64,000 nucleotides of DNA, taken from assembly GCA_009377535.1 (NCBI GenBank), contig WHTV01000010.1:1-64000 (forward strand), read 5' to 3'. Position numbers and translations under genes: made by a program. Shown one piece after another: positions 1-8,747 of the stretch (position 1 is its first letter; each line of letters starts with the position of its first letter). Under the pieces are notes generated by a model. The model was not told the DNA's origin and made no database searches. It worked only from the letters and a program-made list of their open reading frames with translations. The DNA comes from Kiloniellaceae bacterium (lineage in GTDB: Bacteria > Pseudomonadota > Alphaproteobacteria > Kiloniellales > Kiloniellaceae).

Positions 1-795
1 CGCGGAATCGGCCACCCGCGGCTGGCCGATCACGCGGCCGTCGGGCGCCAGGTTCACGGTCACCTCGACGATCAGGTCCTCCGCCCGCTCCGCGCCGGGG
101 TCGAGCCTCCAGCAGCGCCTGATCTGGTCCTGGACCGAGTTCTCCAGCTGCTGGCGCTGCACCGCCGAGATCTGCGGCTTGTCCGCCTGGACCGGCGCGC
201 GCGCCGGCTGCTGCGGCTGCGTCGACGGCTGGTCCTTCAGCTTCTCCACGTTGCGCAGGATCGAGGTCAGCCGGTCTTCCTGCTTTGGCTCCTCCTTGGC
301 TTCCTCCGGCTCGGGTTGTTTGGCCACCTGAACCTGCGGTCTGGGCTTCGGCTTGGGCGGCGGGGCCTTCACCTCCGGCTCCGGTTCCGGCTCAGGCTCG
401 GGCTGCGGTTCCGGCTCGGGCTCGGGCAGCGGCTCGGGTTCCGGTTCGGGCACCGGCTCGGGTTCCGGTGCCGGGGCGGGCTCCGGCGCCGGTGCGGGTT
501 CGGGTTCGGGTTCGGGGGCCGGCTCGGGCACCGGGGCGGGTTCAGGGGTCGGCGCCTCGGTCACCTCGGGTTCCGGCTCCGGCGCCAGCTCCGGCGCCTC
601 GTTCACCGGGTCCGGCTCCGGCTCCGGATCGGCTTCGGGCACCGGCGCATCGGTATTCGCCTCCGGCAGCATCACCAGCTCGACCGGCACCGACTGGAAG
701 TCGACCATCGGATCGCGCAGGACGGGCAGGCCGTACACCAGGGCGATGATGACGCCCAGATGCAGAAGTGCCGAAAAGATGGATGCCTTACCCAT
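1..795 (-). CDS. tolA: TolA, partial (C-terminus beyond left edge)
   Basis: Inner-membrane anchored periplasmic link of the Tol-Pal envelope machine. The ATG at 795-793 opens 265 codons that stay open to base 1. Seen: one N-terminal membrane segment (about residues 5-24), then a long rod of Glu-Pro/Ala-Pro repeats (about residues 50-130), a Lys/Glu/Gln-rich stretch, and the start of a TolA/TonB C-terminal domain including QIRRCW and VTVNLAPDG. The gene lies 67 bases after tolR on the same strand. The Pro-Glu rod is more like TonB than the helical TolA of enterics, but position after tolQR makes TolA the better name. The strongly repetitive coding produces long false reading frames on the opposite strand. 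Confidence 0.92.
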   Translation of the reverse strand, partial: MGKASIFSALLHLGVIIALVYGLPVLRDPMVDFQSVPVELVMLPEANTDAPVPEADPEPEPDPVNEAPELAPEPEPEVTEAPTPEPAPVPEPAPEPEPEPAPAPEPAPAPEPEPVPEPEPEPLPEPEPEPQPEPEPEPEPEVKAPPPKPKPRPQVQVAKQPEPEEAKEEPKQEDRLTSILRNVEKLKDQPSTQPQQPARAPVQADKPQISAVQRQQLENSVQDQIRRCWRLDPGAERAEDLIVEVTVNLAPDGRVIGQPRVADSA

Positions 796-862
796 GATGG
801 CGCTACGTCAAACTTCCTCTGTCTCAATCCGTGCCGGTTGCAGCCCTGTCAGCGACGCCGCG

Positions 863-1357
863 TCACGGCTGGCCGGCGGGTTTCTCGGGCTCGTCGCGTG
901 CCGCGCTCGGCTCGCCCCCCGTGGGCAGTTCGGCGATCAGGGCCACGCGCTGGAAACCGGCGGTGTTGACCGTGCCCATGACCTCCATGATGCGCCCATA
1001 GGCGAGCATCCTGTCGCCGCGCACGAAGATGCGGGTGTCCGGCTTGCTCTCGGTAATGGCGTGCAGCCGCGGCACCAGCTGGTTCAGCTCCACCGCGGAG
1101 TCCTGGATGTAGATCTGGCCCGCCGCGTCGACCGAAATCACCAGCGGCTCGTCCGGGTCGGCGATCGACTGGGCCTGCGTCTTGGGCAGGTCCACCGGCA
1201 CGCCCACCGTCAGCAGCGGCGCCGTCACCATGAAGACGATGAGCAGCACCAGCATGACGTCGACGAAGGGCGTCACGTTGATCTCGCTGAGCGGGCGGTA
1301 GCGCTGCTTGGCGCCGCGCCCGCCGCGCCGGCCGGAAGACATCATGGGCGCAGCCAT
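863..1357 (-). CDS. tolR: TolR, Tol-Pal proton-channel subunit
   Basis: 164-residue ExbD/TolR family protein, close to the usual length. After a basic N-terminus comes [20 protein letters not shown] (about residues 23-42), the single membrane helix with the conserved Asp that takes part in proton flow with TolQ. A periplasmic domain follows. The ATG at 1357 is two bases after the tolQ stop, which suggests coupled translation. An in-frame upstream extension exists but overlaps tolQ and is rejected. The tail after about residue 145 is charged and unconserved. Confidence 0.95.
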   Translation of the reverse strand: MAAPMMSSGRRGGRGAKQRYRPLSEINVTPFVDVMLVLLIVFMVTAPLLTVGVPVDLPKTQAQSIADPDEPLVISVDAAGQIYIQDSAVELNQLVPRLHAITESKPDTRIFVRGDRMLAYGRIMEVMGTVNTAGFQRVALIAELPTGGEPSAARDEPEKPAGQP

Positions 1358-1359
1358 GC

Positions 1360-2103
1360 TCAGCCCTTCTCGTCGAGCTTGCGCGACAGGATGGCACCGA
1401 ACTCGCCGGAGAAAGCCTCCAAGCGGCCGGCGTAGCGGCCGAGGTCGTTGGACAGCTTGTTGTAGCCGATAACCGCCGGGATCGCGGCAACCAGACCGAG
1501 CGCCGTGGCAAAGAGCGCCTCGGCGATGCCCGGCGCCACCACCGCCAGGCTGGTGTTCTTGGCCGCGGCGATAGAGGTGAAGGCATTCATGATGCCCCAG
1601 ACGGTGCCGAAGAGGCCGATGAAGGGCGCCGCCGAGCCGACCGAGGCGAGGAAGGTCATGTGACGCTCCAGGCGGTCCATCTCGCGTCCCAGGGCGATCT
1701 CCATCACCCGCTCGATGCGGATCTGCAGCCCACCCTTGATTTCGACCGTGGCGGCGATGCCGCGCGCCGCCGAGCGGCGCCATTCGCGCATCGCCGAGAC
1801 GAAGATCGAGGCCATGGGATCCGGCGGGCGGTTGTCGAGGCGGTCGTAGAGGTCGTCGAGCGAGCCACCGGACCAGAAGGCTTCCTCGAACTGGCTGGCC
1901 CGCTCGCGCAGGCGGCGCAGACGAAACACCTTCTCGAAGATGACCGCCCAGCTCCAGAACGACGCCATCAACAGCATGACCATGACGGCCTGCACGACGA
2001 TGTCCGCCTCCAGGAAGAGGCCCCAGACCGACAGGCCCGGGTCGACCGAACCATCGAGCACAAGTGAGTTAACGGCGTCGGAATTAACGGCGTCTTGTTC
2101 CAT
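1360..2103 (-). CDS. tolQ: TolQ, Tol-Pal proton-channel subunit
   Basis: 247-residue MotA/TolQ/ExbB family inner-membrane protein. Three hydrophobic segments are visible: about residues 32-56, 150-172 ([15 protein letters not shown]) and 188-210 ([13 protein letters not shown]). The second and third line the proton channel with TolR. Length and motif spacing are normal. It starts four bases after the ybgC stop and is followed tightly by tolR and then tolA, so ybgC-tolQRA is one operon. TolB and Pal would be expected beyond the left edge. Confidence 0.96.
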   Translation of the reverse strand: MEQDAVNSDAVNSLVLDGSVDPGLSVWGLFLEADIVVQAVMVMLLMASFWSWAVIFEKVFRLRRLRERASQFEEAFWSGGSLDDLYDRLDNRPPDPMASIFVSAMREWRRSAARGIAATVEIKGGLQIRIERVMEIALGREMDRLERHMTFLASVGSAAPFIGLFGTVWGIMNAFTSIAAAKNTSLAVVAPGIAEALFATALGLVAAIPAVIGYNKLSNDLGRYAGRLEAFSGEFGAILSRKLDEKG

Positions 2104-2106
2104 GGG

Positions 2107-2568
2107 TTACCCCTGCTCCAAAGGCTGCACGAAGGGTTCTAGGGCGGCGCGCACCGGCGCCGGAATGCGGGTCGGGCGGCCGTCGCCACGCAATGAGGCG
2201 ATGTCGACGACGAGGCGCACCAGTTCTTCGCCGGCGCGCCAGATGCCCTGCACGGCGCACAACTTGGCGCCGCGCAGCTCGGTGAGCCGGGAGCGCACCT
2301 CGACGAGGTCGTCGAGGCGGGCCGGCCGGCGGTAGTCGACCTGGCAGCGGCGCACCGCGAAGATCATGTCGTGGTTTTCTCGCATCGCCGATTGCTCGAG
2401 GCCGGCCAGGCGCAGAATCTCGCTACGCGCCCGCTCGGCGAAATGCAGATAGCGCGCGTAGTACACGATGCCGCCGGCATCGGTGTCCTCATAGAAGATG
2501 CGGACGGAATAGCGGTGCTCGCCGTCCGTTATCTGGCCGGACAGCATCAGGCCGGGATCTGCGCTCAC
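2107..2568 (-). CDS. ybgC: YbgC, Tol-Pal associated acyl-CoA thioesterase
   Basis: Hotdog-fold thioesterase of the Tol-Pal cluster. The signature [16 protein letters not shown] (about residues 26-41) carries the catalytic Asp. The chosen start is the GTG at 2568, which overlaps the ruvB stop as GTGA and gives 153 residues. An ATG seven codons later (2547) is the alternative. It stands between ruvB and tolQ and acts in the cytoplasm on acyl-CoA or acyl-ACP. Confidence 0.93.
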   Translation of the reverse strand: MSADPGLMLSGQITDGEHRYSVRIFYEDTDAGGIVYYARYLHFAERARSEILRLAGLEQSAMRENHDMIFAVRRCQVDYRRPARLDDLVEVRSRLTELRGAKLCAVQGIWRAGEELVRLVVDIASLRGDGRPTRIPAPVRAALEPFVQPLEQG

Positions 2569-3644
2569 GCGGCACCCTCCCCGGCCCCGGAATCGCTCGG
2601 ACCGTCGCTGCCCAGCAGGTCGAGCTGCTCCAGGCTGCGCGGCACGTCGAGTCCGAGGTAGCCGAAGCCGCCGCGTGTCAGCACGCGACCGCGCGGCGTG
2701 CGCTGCACCAGGCCCTGCTGGATCAGGTAGGGCTCGATGACCTCCTCCAGCACGTCGCGCTGCTCGGACAGCGCCGCCGCCATGGTCTCGACGCCGACCG
2801 GCCCGCCGTCGTAGTTGTCGGCGATACATCTCATATAGCGCCGGTCCATGGCGTCGAGGCCGCGCTCGTCGACGTCCATGCGGCGCAGCGCGCTGTCCGC
2901 CTGCAGGGCGGCCACCGTCTCGACCCCGGCCACGGCGGCGAAATCGCGCACCCGGCGCAGCAGGCGCCCGGCCACGCGCGGCGTGCCGCGCGAGCGCCGG
3001 GCGATCTCCGCCGCGCCGTCGGCGGTCAGCTTCATGCCGAGGACGCGCGCGCCGCGGCTGACGATGAGCTCCAGTTCCTCGGGTTCATAGAACTGGAGAC
3101 GCAAGGGGATTCCGAAACGTTCCCGCAGCGGCGTGGTGATGAGGCCGGAGCGCGTGGTGGCGCCGACCAGGGTGAAGGGCGGCAGATCGATGCGCACCGA
3201 GCGCGCCGCCGGCCCTTCGCCGATGATGAGGTCGAGGTGGAAGTCCTCCATCGCCGGATAGAGCACCTCTTCCACTGCCGGGGAGAGGCGATGGATCTCG
3301 TCGATGAACAGCACGTCGCGCGGCTGCAGGTTGGTGAGGATGGCGGCCAGGTCTCCGGCGCGCGCGATCACCGGGCCGGAGGTGGCGCGGAAGCCTACCC
3401 CCATCTCCCGCGCGACGATCTGCGCCAGGGTGGTCTTGCCGAGGCCCGGCGGACCGAAGAACAGCACGTGGTCGAGGGCATCGCCGCGCCCGCGCGCGGC
3501 CTCGACGAAGACGCGCAGGTTCTCGCGCACGGCGCGCTGGCCGATGAAGTCGTCGAGCTGCGCCGGCCGGAACTTGATCTCGCTGCTGTCTTCCTCACGA
3601 AAGTCCGGCGCCACGACACGCGCGTCAGGATGGCCCTCGTTCAC
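2565..3644 (-). CDS. ruvB: Holliday junction branch-migration ATPase RuvB
   Basis: AAA+ motor that drives branch migration with RuvA. Walker A is GPPGLGKTT (about residues 64-72), Walker B is [10 protein letters not shown] (about 111-120), and [10 protein letters not shown] is the sensor-1 region. A winged-helix DNA-binding domain closes the protein. It begins with GTG at 3644, overlapping the ruvA stop as GTGA; the sequence VNEGHPD fits the family N-terminus. At 359 residues it is slightly longer than usual because of a short variable C-terminal tail. Confidence 0.96.
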   Translation of the reverse strand: MNEGHPDARVVAPDFREEDSSEIKFRPAQLDDFIGQRAVRENLRVFVEAARGRGDALDHVLFFGPPGLGKTTLAQIVAREMGVGFRATSGPVIARAGDLAAILTNLQPRDVLFIDEIHRLSPAVEEVLYPAMEDFHLDLIIGEGPAARSVRIDLPPFTLVGATTRSGLITTPLRERFGIPLRLQFYEPEELELIVSRGARVLGMKLTADGAAEIARRSRGTPRVAGRLLRRVRDFAAVAGVETVAALQADSALRRMDVDERGLDAMDRRYMRCIADNYDGGPVGVETMAAALSEQRDVLEEVIEPYLIQQGLVQRTPRGRVLTRGGFGYLGLDVPRSLEQLDLLGSDGPSDSGAGEGAA

Positions 3645-4240
3645 GACGCCAGCTCCTTCAGGCCGGCCTTGATCAGCCGTTCGACGCTGGCGCCGCTGCC
3701 GAGGTCGCCGCTCGCCTTGGCGACGGCCGCGAAGGCCTCCGCCCGGCGATAGCCGAGGTTGACCAGGGCGGAGATGGCATCCTCGGATACCTCGCCGGCG
3801 CGCACGCCGTTGGCCACCGCGACCGGGCCGAGCGCGATGCCGCCGGCCTTGTCCTTCAGCTCGCTGGCGATGCGACCCGCCAGTTTCGGCCCGACGCCGT
3901 TGGCGCGCGACAGCGAGGCCTTGTCCTGCGCCGCTATGGCGCGCACCAGGTCGTGCGGCGGCAGGGTGGTGAGGACCGCCAGCGCCATCTTGGCGCCGAC
4001 GCCCTGGACACTGTTCAGCAGCTTGAACCAGTCGTGCTCGGCAGGATCGGCAAAGCCGAAAAGGTGGATGTGGTCCTCCCGCACGTGGGTTTCGATCCAC
4101 AGGGTGGCCCCGCCGCCGGACGGCGGCAGCAGCCCGAGGGTGCGCCCGGAACAGAACACCAGGTATCCGACTCCGCCGACGTCGAGGATCACCCAGTCTT
4201 CGCCGCTGGAATCGACCAGGCCGGTCAGCTTGCCGATCAC
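3641..4240 (-). CDS. ruvA: Holliday junction DNA helicase subunit RuvA
   Basis: 199-residue tetrameric junction-binding protein that positions RuvB rings. It begins [10 protein letters not shown], has an N-terminal OB-fold, two helix-hairpin-helix stretches (around [11 protein letters not shown] and [10 protein letters not shown]), and a C-terminal RuvB-binding domain with the typical EAISAL/LGY-like motifs. Its ATG overlaps the ruvC stop as ATGA, and its stop overlaps ruvB, so ruvCAB is translationally coupled. Confidence 0.96.
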   Translation of the reverse strand: MIGKLTGLVDSSGEDWVILDVGGVGYLVFCSGRTLGLLPPSGGGATLWIETHVREDHIHLFGFADPAEHDWFKLLNSVQGVGAKMALAVLTTLPPHDLVRAIAAQDKASLSRANGVGPKLAGRIASELKDKAGGIALGPVAVANGVRAGEVSEDAISALVNLGYRRAEAFAAVAKASGDLGSGASVERLIKAGLKELAS

Positions 4241-4764
4241 GCGCGATCTCCCGGGATCGCCAGCGGGTCCGCGACACCGGCGGACCAGCGCCGGCGGGTC
4301 GAAACGTGATGGGCATGGCAGATGGCCACGGCGAGCGCGTCGGCGGCGTCCGCTGCGGCGACGCTGCAGCCGGGCAGCAGGCGGGCGATCATCATGGCCA
4401 CCTGGTGCTTATCCGCGTGGCCGGTGCCGACCACGGCCTTCTTGACGATCATCGGCAGGTACTCGGCAACGCTGAGGCCGCCGAGCGCCGGGGTCAGCAG
4501 GGCGATTCCGCGCGCCATGCCGAGTTTCAGCGTGGAGGAGGGATTCTTGTTGGCAAGAGTGACTTCGACCGCCGCGGTCTCCGGCTGGTAGGCAGCCACG
4601 ACCTCGCCGATACCGCGGTAGAGCTGCAGCAGGCGTTCGGCGAGGTCGGCCTTGCCGTCGGAGACGACCACGCCGTTGGCCACGTGCTTCAGGTGGTTGC
4701 CCTCGGCATCGATCACGCCCCAACCGGTCTGGCGCAAACCCGGATCAAGTCCAAGTACTCGCAT
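4237..4764 (-). CDS. ruvC: Holliday junction resolvase RuvC
   Basis: 175-residue endodeoxyribonuclease that resolves junctions. The acidic active site is visible: Asp in [13 protein letters not shown] near the N-terminus, Glu in [14 protein letters not shown] (about residue 67), and the pair in [14 protein letters not shown] (about residues 138-147). It is the first gene of ruvCAB, 63 bases after yebC, as in many proteobacteria. Confidence 0.96.
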   Translation of the reverse strand: MRVLGLDPGLRQTGWGVIDAEGNHLKHVANGVVVSDGKADLAERLLQLYRGIGEVVAAYQPETAAVEVTLANKNPSSTLKLGMARGIALLTPALGGLSVAEYLPMIVKKAVVGTGHADKHQVAMMIARLLPGCSVAAADAADALAVAICHAHHVSTRRRWSAGVADPLAIPGDRA

Positions 4765-4827
4765 TACAGTCGCTTCGGTCCCCCAATCATTACTGCGGCA
4801 ACCAGGCTGTCGGCCGCGTCCCGACGG

Positions 4828-5577
4828 CTAGGCCGTCAGGCGCGCCATGATGTCGTCGCTGATTTCGAAGTTGGCCGAGACCCGCTGCACGTCGTCGCTC
4901 TCGTCCAGCATGTCCAGCATCTTCAGCATCGTCTGCGCCTTGTCCTCGTCGATCGCCACGGTATTCTGCGGCCGCCAGGTGAGGTCCGCCTCCGCCGGGT
5001 CGCCGAAGCGGTCCGCCAGCGCATCGCGCACCGTGGAGAAATCGTCTGGGTCGCAGATGATCTCATGCTGCTCGCCACCGCTGTCGACGTTGCTGGCACC
5101 GGCTTCCACCGCCGCCTCGAAGACCTCTTCGGAAGAGGCGATCTTGGCCGGGTAGGCGATCACGCCGACGCGATCGAACATGAACGACACGGAGTTGGTC
5201 TCCCCCAGGGTGCCGCCATGCTTGCTGAAGGCGGCACGCACCTCCGAGGCCGTGCGGTTGCGGTTGTCGGTCAGGGCCTCGACAATGACCGCCACGCCGC
5301 CGGGGCCATAGCCCTCGTAGCGCACTTCCTCGTAATTGGTGTCGTCCTCGCCGCCGGCCGCGCGCTTGATGGCGCGCTCGATGTTGTCCTTGGGCATATT
5401 GGCCTGCCGGGCGGTCAGGATGGCCCCGCGCAGGCGCGGGTTCTTGTCCGGCTCCGGCAGCCCCGCCTTGGCCGCTACCATGATCTCGCGCGTCAGGCGC
5501 GCGAATTGCTTGGCGCGCTTCTTATCCTGCGCGCCCTTGCGGTACATGATGTTCTTAAACTGTGAATGGCCCGCCAT
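4828..5577 (-). CDS. yebC: YebC/PmpR family protein (TACO1-like)
   Basis: 249 residues, full family length. It starts [18 protein letters not shown], the standard YebC N-terminus, and contains [21 protein letters not shown] in the middle (about residues 88-108). The family was described as DNA-binding regulators; recent work ties members to ribosomes stalled on polyproline, and the choice here is open. It precedes ruvCAB on the same strand, a common arrangement. An EF-P gene also lies in this window. Confidence 0.95.
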   Translation of the reverse strand: MAGHSQFKNIMYRKGAQDKKRAKQFARLTREIMVAAKAGLPEPDKNPRLRGAILTARQANMPKDNIERAIKRAAGGEDDTNYEEVRYEGYGPGGVAVIVEALTDNRNRTASEVRAAFSKHGGTLGETNSVSFMFDRVGVIAYPAKIASSEEVFEAAVEAGASNVDSGGEQHEIICDPDDFSTVRDALADRFGDPAEADLTWRPQNTVAIDEDKAQTMLKMLDMLDESDDVQRVSANFEISDDIMARLTA

Positions 5578-5791
5578 GACTCGACGATCCTAATCCTACA
5601 TAGTGGGGACGTACGGTGATTAGTCTACCACATTTTGAGCGAGAGCGGGGGCATACCAGCGCAACCGATAAGCCTCCAATATGGCGACATTAGGGCGGCT
5701 TCTAGCAGTTCCTGGAGCCGATCTAAAGTCCTTCCATGGGGGATTACTGTGGTTTTAGCTGCGGTTGCGCAAGGAAATGCAGGGTCGCCGG

Positions 5792-5806
5792 TTAACACCA
5801 TCTTAA
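5792..5806 (+). promoter_or_regulatory. CtrA full binding site
   Basis: TTAA-CACCATC-TTAA matches exactly the TTAA-N7-TTAA site of the alphaproteobacterial cell-cycle regulator CtrA. It lies 53 bases upstream of the ATG at 5859. That CtrA acts here is inference; the spacing and position fit a promoter-proximal site. The rest of the 5578-5858 gap shows no gene. Confidence 0.6.
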
Positions 5807-5858
5807 TGCGGCAGGCGCAATCTCGTGGCTTGTGGACCTTTTCTTGAGGACGGAGCCC

Positions 5859-6146
5859 ATGCAGCGGCCGTTGAACATCATCGATCTGGCCATCACCGAG
5901 GACATGTCGAACGACGCCGCCGAAGTGGCGCGCCGTCTCGACCAAGCGGCCGATCTGGTCGAGGATTTCGCTGCGGACACCACGCTGAACGCCCTCGACA
6001 GCCTGCTGGCGCTGACCGCCGTGACCGGCCGTGGCGCCCTCGAGGGAGCCCGCCACCTGGCTGCCGACATGGTCCAGCAGTCGGACATCCTGCATTCCGA
6101 AGTCGAGCGCTTCCTGGCCGTCTCCGCCGGCCAGCGCACCAATTGA
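5859..6146 (+). CDS. Small helical protein resembling a chemoreceptor tail
   Basis: 95-residue protein of unknown function. The ATG at 5859 is preceded by GAGGA at eight bases, better than the in-frame GTG at 5832. The sequence is predicted almost wholly helical and rich in Ala/Asp/Leu, without a membrane segment. The end, about residues 73-90 (LAADMVQQSDILHSEVERF), looks like the last helix of methyl-accepting proteins (Q..L..EV..FL). A CtrA site upstream would fit a motility or cell-cycle role. That is inference, not a family match. Confidence 0.75.
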   Translation: MQRPLNIIDLAITEDMSNDAAEVARRLDQAADLVEDFAADTTLNALDSLLALTAVTGRGALEGARHLAADMVQQSDILHSEVERFLAVSAGQRTN

Positions 6147-6164
6147 CGCACGTTTCCCGGCCGC

Positions 6165-6977
6165 TCAGGCCGGCACCGTCTCCGACAGCCTGCCGCCGAT
6201 TCTGACCGGCGCCACCCGCCGGGCCAGTCCCGTCGCGTCGTCGGTCTCCACGAACACCCCGCAGAGAGTTCCCTCGCCGCCGGCGACCGACAGGCGCTCG
6301 CCGCGGATCTTCTTCACGAAGCGCTCCAGCGGCACGGTCTTTTCCATGCCGATCACCGAGTCGTAGTCGCCGCACATGCCGGCATCGCTCTGGTAGGCGG
6401 TGCCGCCGGTGAGGATCATGGTGTCGGCGGTCGGCACGTGGGTGTGGGTACCGACGCAGAGCGAGACGCGGCCGTCGACGAAATGGCCGCACGCCATCTT
6501 CTCGGAGGTCGCCTCGGCATGGAAGTCGAGCACCGCCGCATCGATCGTCGTGCCCAGCCGGTGCTTGGCGAGCAGGCCGGCGATGCAGGCGAAGGCGTCG
6601 TCGAGGTCTTCCATGAACAGCTGGCCCATGACGTTCATCACCAGCACCTTCTTGCCGCGCCGGGTCTCGAACACCCCGCTGCCGCGCCCGGGGGTGCCGG
6701 GAGGGAAGTTCTGCGGGCGCAGCAGGCGTGGCTCGCCGGCGATATAGGACATCACCTCGCGCTGGTCCCAGCTGTGGTTGCCGCCGGTGATCACGTCGGC
6801 GCCGGCCTCGAAGAGCTGGCGGCAGATCTTGTCGGTGATGCCGAAGCCGGAGGCGGCGTTCTCGCCATTGATGACGACGAAGTCGAGGTCGAGGCGCTGG
6901 CGCAGCCCCGGCAGGTGGGCGGCCACGGCATCGCGGCCCGGCCTTCCGACAATATCGCCACAGAACAGTAGTCGCAT
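6165..6977 (-). CDS. YmdB-type metallophosphoesterase (TIGR00282 family)
   Basis: 270-residue calcineurin-like phosphoesterase. Metal-site motifs are clear: FCGDIVGRPGRD near the N-terminus, INGENAA (about 36-42), GGNHSWD (about 65-71), DFHAEATSEK (about 150-159) and GTHTHVPTAD (about 176-185). The Bacillus homologue YmdB hydrolyses 2',3'-cyclic nucleotides and affects biofilm choice; the substrate here is unknown. It follows the cyclo-ligase gene by 21 bases on the same strand and may be cotranscribed. Confidence 0.92.
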   Translation of the reverse strand: MRLLFCGDIVGRPGRDAVAAHLPGLRQRLDLDFVVINGENAASGFGITDKICRQLFEAGADVITGGNHSWDQREVMSYIAGEPRLLRPQNFPPGTPGRGSGVFETRRGKKVLVMNVMGQLFMEDLDDAFACIAGLLAKHRLGTTIDAAVLDFHAEATSEKMACGHFVDGRVSLCVGTHTHVPTADTMILTGGTAYQSDAGMCGDYDSVIGMEKTVPLERFVKKIRGERLSVAGGEGTLCGVFVETDDATGLARRVAPVRIGGRLSETVPA

Positions 6978-6998
6978 AACCTGCGCTTTTTCCTTCGC

Positions 6999-7622
6999 TT
7001 ATTGGTTCTCGCCGCCGGCCGGCTCCGGCGTCACCAGGCCGCGCTCGGTCACCACCAGGTCGAGCGGCTGGTCGGTCGCTTCGCGCGGCAACGCCGCCAC
7101 CTGCTGGGCAGCAAAGGCCAGACCCACGGCCAGGATATTGCCCGCCGCGCGCAGAAGGGCAAGGCTGCGGTCGTAGAAGCCGCCGCCGTAGCCGAGCCGG
7201 TAGCCCGCCGCATCGAAGGCGAGCAGCGGCACCAGCAGCAGCTTGGGCTGCACCGGGGGGGCCGCCGCCAGGGGCTCGCGGGTTCCGAAACCGGCCGGCT
7301 GCAGGGTATCGCCGGGCTTCCAGGCGCGGAAATCGAGCGGCTCGCCGGCGCCACGGATGGCTGGCAGCGCCAGCGCGATGCCGCGCTCGGCCAGGGCCGA
7401 CAGCAGCGGGAGGGGGTCGATCTCCGAGCCCATCGGCCAATAGGCCGAGACCACCGCGTCAGGATCCAGGGGCACGGCCGCCAGCACCCGGTCGCGCAGG
7501 GCCGTTGCCGCCGGACCGCCGGCCGCCCGGTCCTCGGCAGCCGCCGCGGCCCGCTGCGCCCGCGCCGTCGCGCGCAGGTGGCGCTTGGCCTCCTGAACGG
7601 CGGCGGCAGGGTCGGAAGGCAA
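6999..7622 (-). CDS. fau: 5-formyltetrahydrofolate cyclo-ligase
   Basis: 207-residue ATP-dependent enzyme that turns 5-formyl-THF into 5,10-methenyl-THF. The family motif LGYGGGFYDRSLA is present (about residues 143-155), and the N-terminal KRHLRATARAQR matches the usual basic start. It lies just downstream of a 6S-like RNA and zapA on the same strand. This conserved arrangement is known in proteobacteria, where the gene (ygfA in E. coli) is cotranscribed with 6S RNA. Confidence 0.94.
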   Translation of the reverse strand: MPSDPAAAVQEAKRHLRATARAQRAAAAAEDRAAGGPAATALRDRVLAAVPLDPDAVVSAYWPMGSEIDPLPLLSALAERGIALALPAIRGAGEPLDFRAWKPGDTLQPAGFGTREPLAAAPPVQPKLLLVPLLAFDAAGYRLGYGGGFYDRSLALLRAAGNILAVGLAFAAQQVAALPREATDQPLDLVVTERGLVTPEPAGGENQ

Positions 7623-7664
7623 GGAAAGGCTCTTTTCTATCGGGGGATATCCGGGAGCAGAAGG

Positions 7665-7820
7665 CTGCGAGGCGGCGCCGCAAAGGCCGTTGGCAATATG
7701 GAATCCTCTGTGGCCTGCCTAGACAGGTGGGCGCCATATACCGGGACCAGGGTCCCGACAGGGACAGCTCCCTAGAGGTTGGTATTGGCCCCAGGGATTG
7801 CTTTACCTGACGCACCCCGC
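7665..7820 (-). ncRNA. ssrS: 6S RNA (ssrS) candidate
   Basis: The 230-base gap between zapA and fau is the standard proteobacterial 6S locus. On the minus strand the stretch folds as one long interrupted rod, the 6S shape. GTAAAGC near the 5' end pairs with GCcTTTGC near the 3' end, then AATCC with GGATT, then CCA-TACC with GGTA-TGG, capped by a GGGACC/GGTCCC hairpin; CCTG/CAGG forms a small extra hairpin. Length is about 156 bases. The ends are estimated from pairing only. 6S binds sigma-70 RNA polymerase. Confidence 0.72.
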
Positions 7821-7852
7821 AGCGCCGCCAAGCGCTCGATGGTCCCGTCTAT

Positions 7853-8218
7853 CTAAGCACCCTGCAGCCGGGCGGCAATAGCCTCGATGCGCTGGGCGCA
7901 GGCCTCGAGCGCCCGGGTGGCCTGCTCGCCGGAGGCGGCCGGGCCGGCAGCGGCCGCCGCCGAGCCGCTGGTTTGGGGCGAGATCCGCCCGGCCTTGAGG
8001 CCGTCGACCTGGCGCTGGGCGTCGAACAGCTCGTCGGCGATCAGCAGGCAGGACATGAACAGCAGGCGCTGCTCGCCGACCTGGCCGACGCTCGATTCCA
8101 GTTCGGCCATCTTGCGGTCGATGTGCTGGGCCAGCTTCGTCAGGTGGCTTTCCTGGCCGTCGTCGCAGGTGACCTGATAGCTGCGGCCGTGCACCATAAG
8201 GGAAATGATCTGCGACAT
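7853..8218 (-). CDS. zapA: Cell division protein ZapA
   Basis: 121-residue FtsZ-ring stabiliser. The N-terminal ZapA domain ([20 protein letters not shown]) is followed by a coiled coil ([16 protein letters not shown]). An Ala/Gly/Ser-rich linker and a final helix complete it. It is followed by the 6S-like RNA and preceded by a small coiled-coil gene 16 bases away, the usual alphaproteobacterial order. Confidence 0.93.
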   Translation of the reverse strand: MSQIISLMVHGRSYQVTCDDGQESHLTKLAQHIDRKMAELESSVGQVGEQRLLFMSCLLIADELFDAQRQVDGLKAGRISPQTSGSAAAAAGPAASGEQATRALEACAQRIEAIAARLQGA

Positions 8219-8234
8219 GGCGGCTCCTCTCCCG

Positions 8235-8462
8235 CTAGCTCACCAGCTTGCGCAGGCGCCCGATGGTCGCGTCGAGACGCGACGACACCGTGCCGGCAAG
8301 CTGCTGCAGTTGGGCATTCTCGCGCCGCGCCGCCGCGAGGGCTTCGCGCAGGGCAGGATCGCCGTCGCCGGCGCCGCCCTGGGTGGCGCGCGCCGTCACC
8401 ACCTGTTCCAGGCGATCGATGGCCACCTGCAGGCGGTGGCTGGCTTCTTCCAGTCGAGGCAT
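8235..8462 (-). CDS. DUF4164-like coiled-coil protein
   Basis: 75 residues, start [20 protein letters not shown], almost entirely coiled coil with a Gly-rich break at about 28-34. It corresponds to the small DUF4164-type gene commonly found before zapA in alphaproteobacteria (recognised from context and composition). Function is unknown; cotranscription with zapA suggests a division role. The longer in-frame extension to 8696 is compositionally non-coding. The 285 bases between this gene and tkt hold only divergent promoters, none recognised. Confidence 0.75.
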   Translation of the reverse strand: MPRLEEASHRLQVAIDRLEQVVTARATQGGAGDGDPALREALAAARRENAQLQQLAGTVSSRLDATIGRLRKLVS

Positions 8463-8747
8463 TCGGGTTCCGTTCGCTTTGCGCCGGCCGCGCCGCATCC
8501 GATGCACGTGCAACGGAGTCGCGGGGGGCGGCAAAGGATAGGCTTCGCCTCCGTGACCGGTCAACCGCAGTCCCGGGCCGTCGGCGCAGCGTCTACCCTG
8601 CCGCGCGACGGGCCGGCTCCCCCGTGTCAAAATCCGGCAAAACCGCGCGACATGCCGGTTGACCTTGGCCGGGCGTGGCGGCATGGTGCCGCTCAAAATC
8701 GGCAGGCACCGCCGTTTTTCCTTTCTCCCATCAGGTGGACCTTCTCG

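Noticed and set aside
353-1435. Long plus-strand frame with Gly-Ser repeats
   Set aside because: It is the opposite strand of the Pro-Glu repeat of tolA and of tolR/tolQ; no ribosome site or family motifs.
8205-8747. In-frame N-terminal extension of transketolase
   Set aside because: It overlaps the divergent coiled-coil gene and lacks transketolase similarity; ATG 8748 gives the right length.
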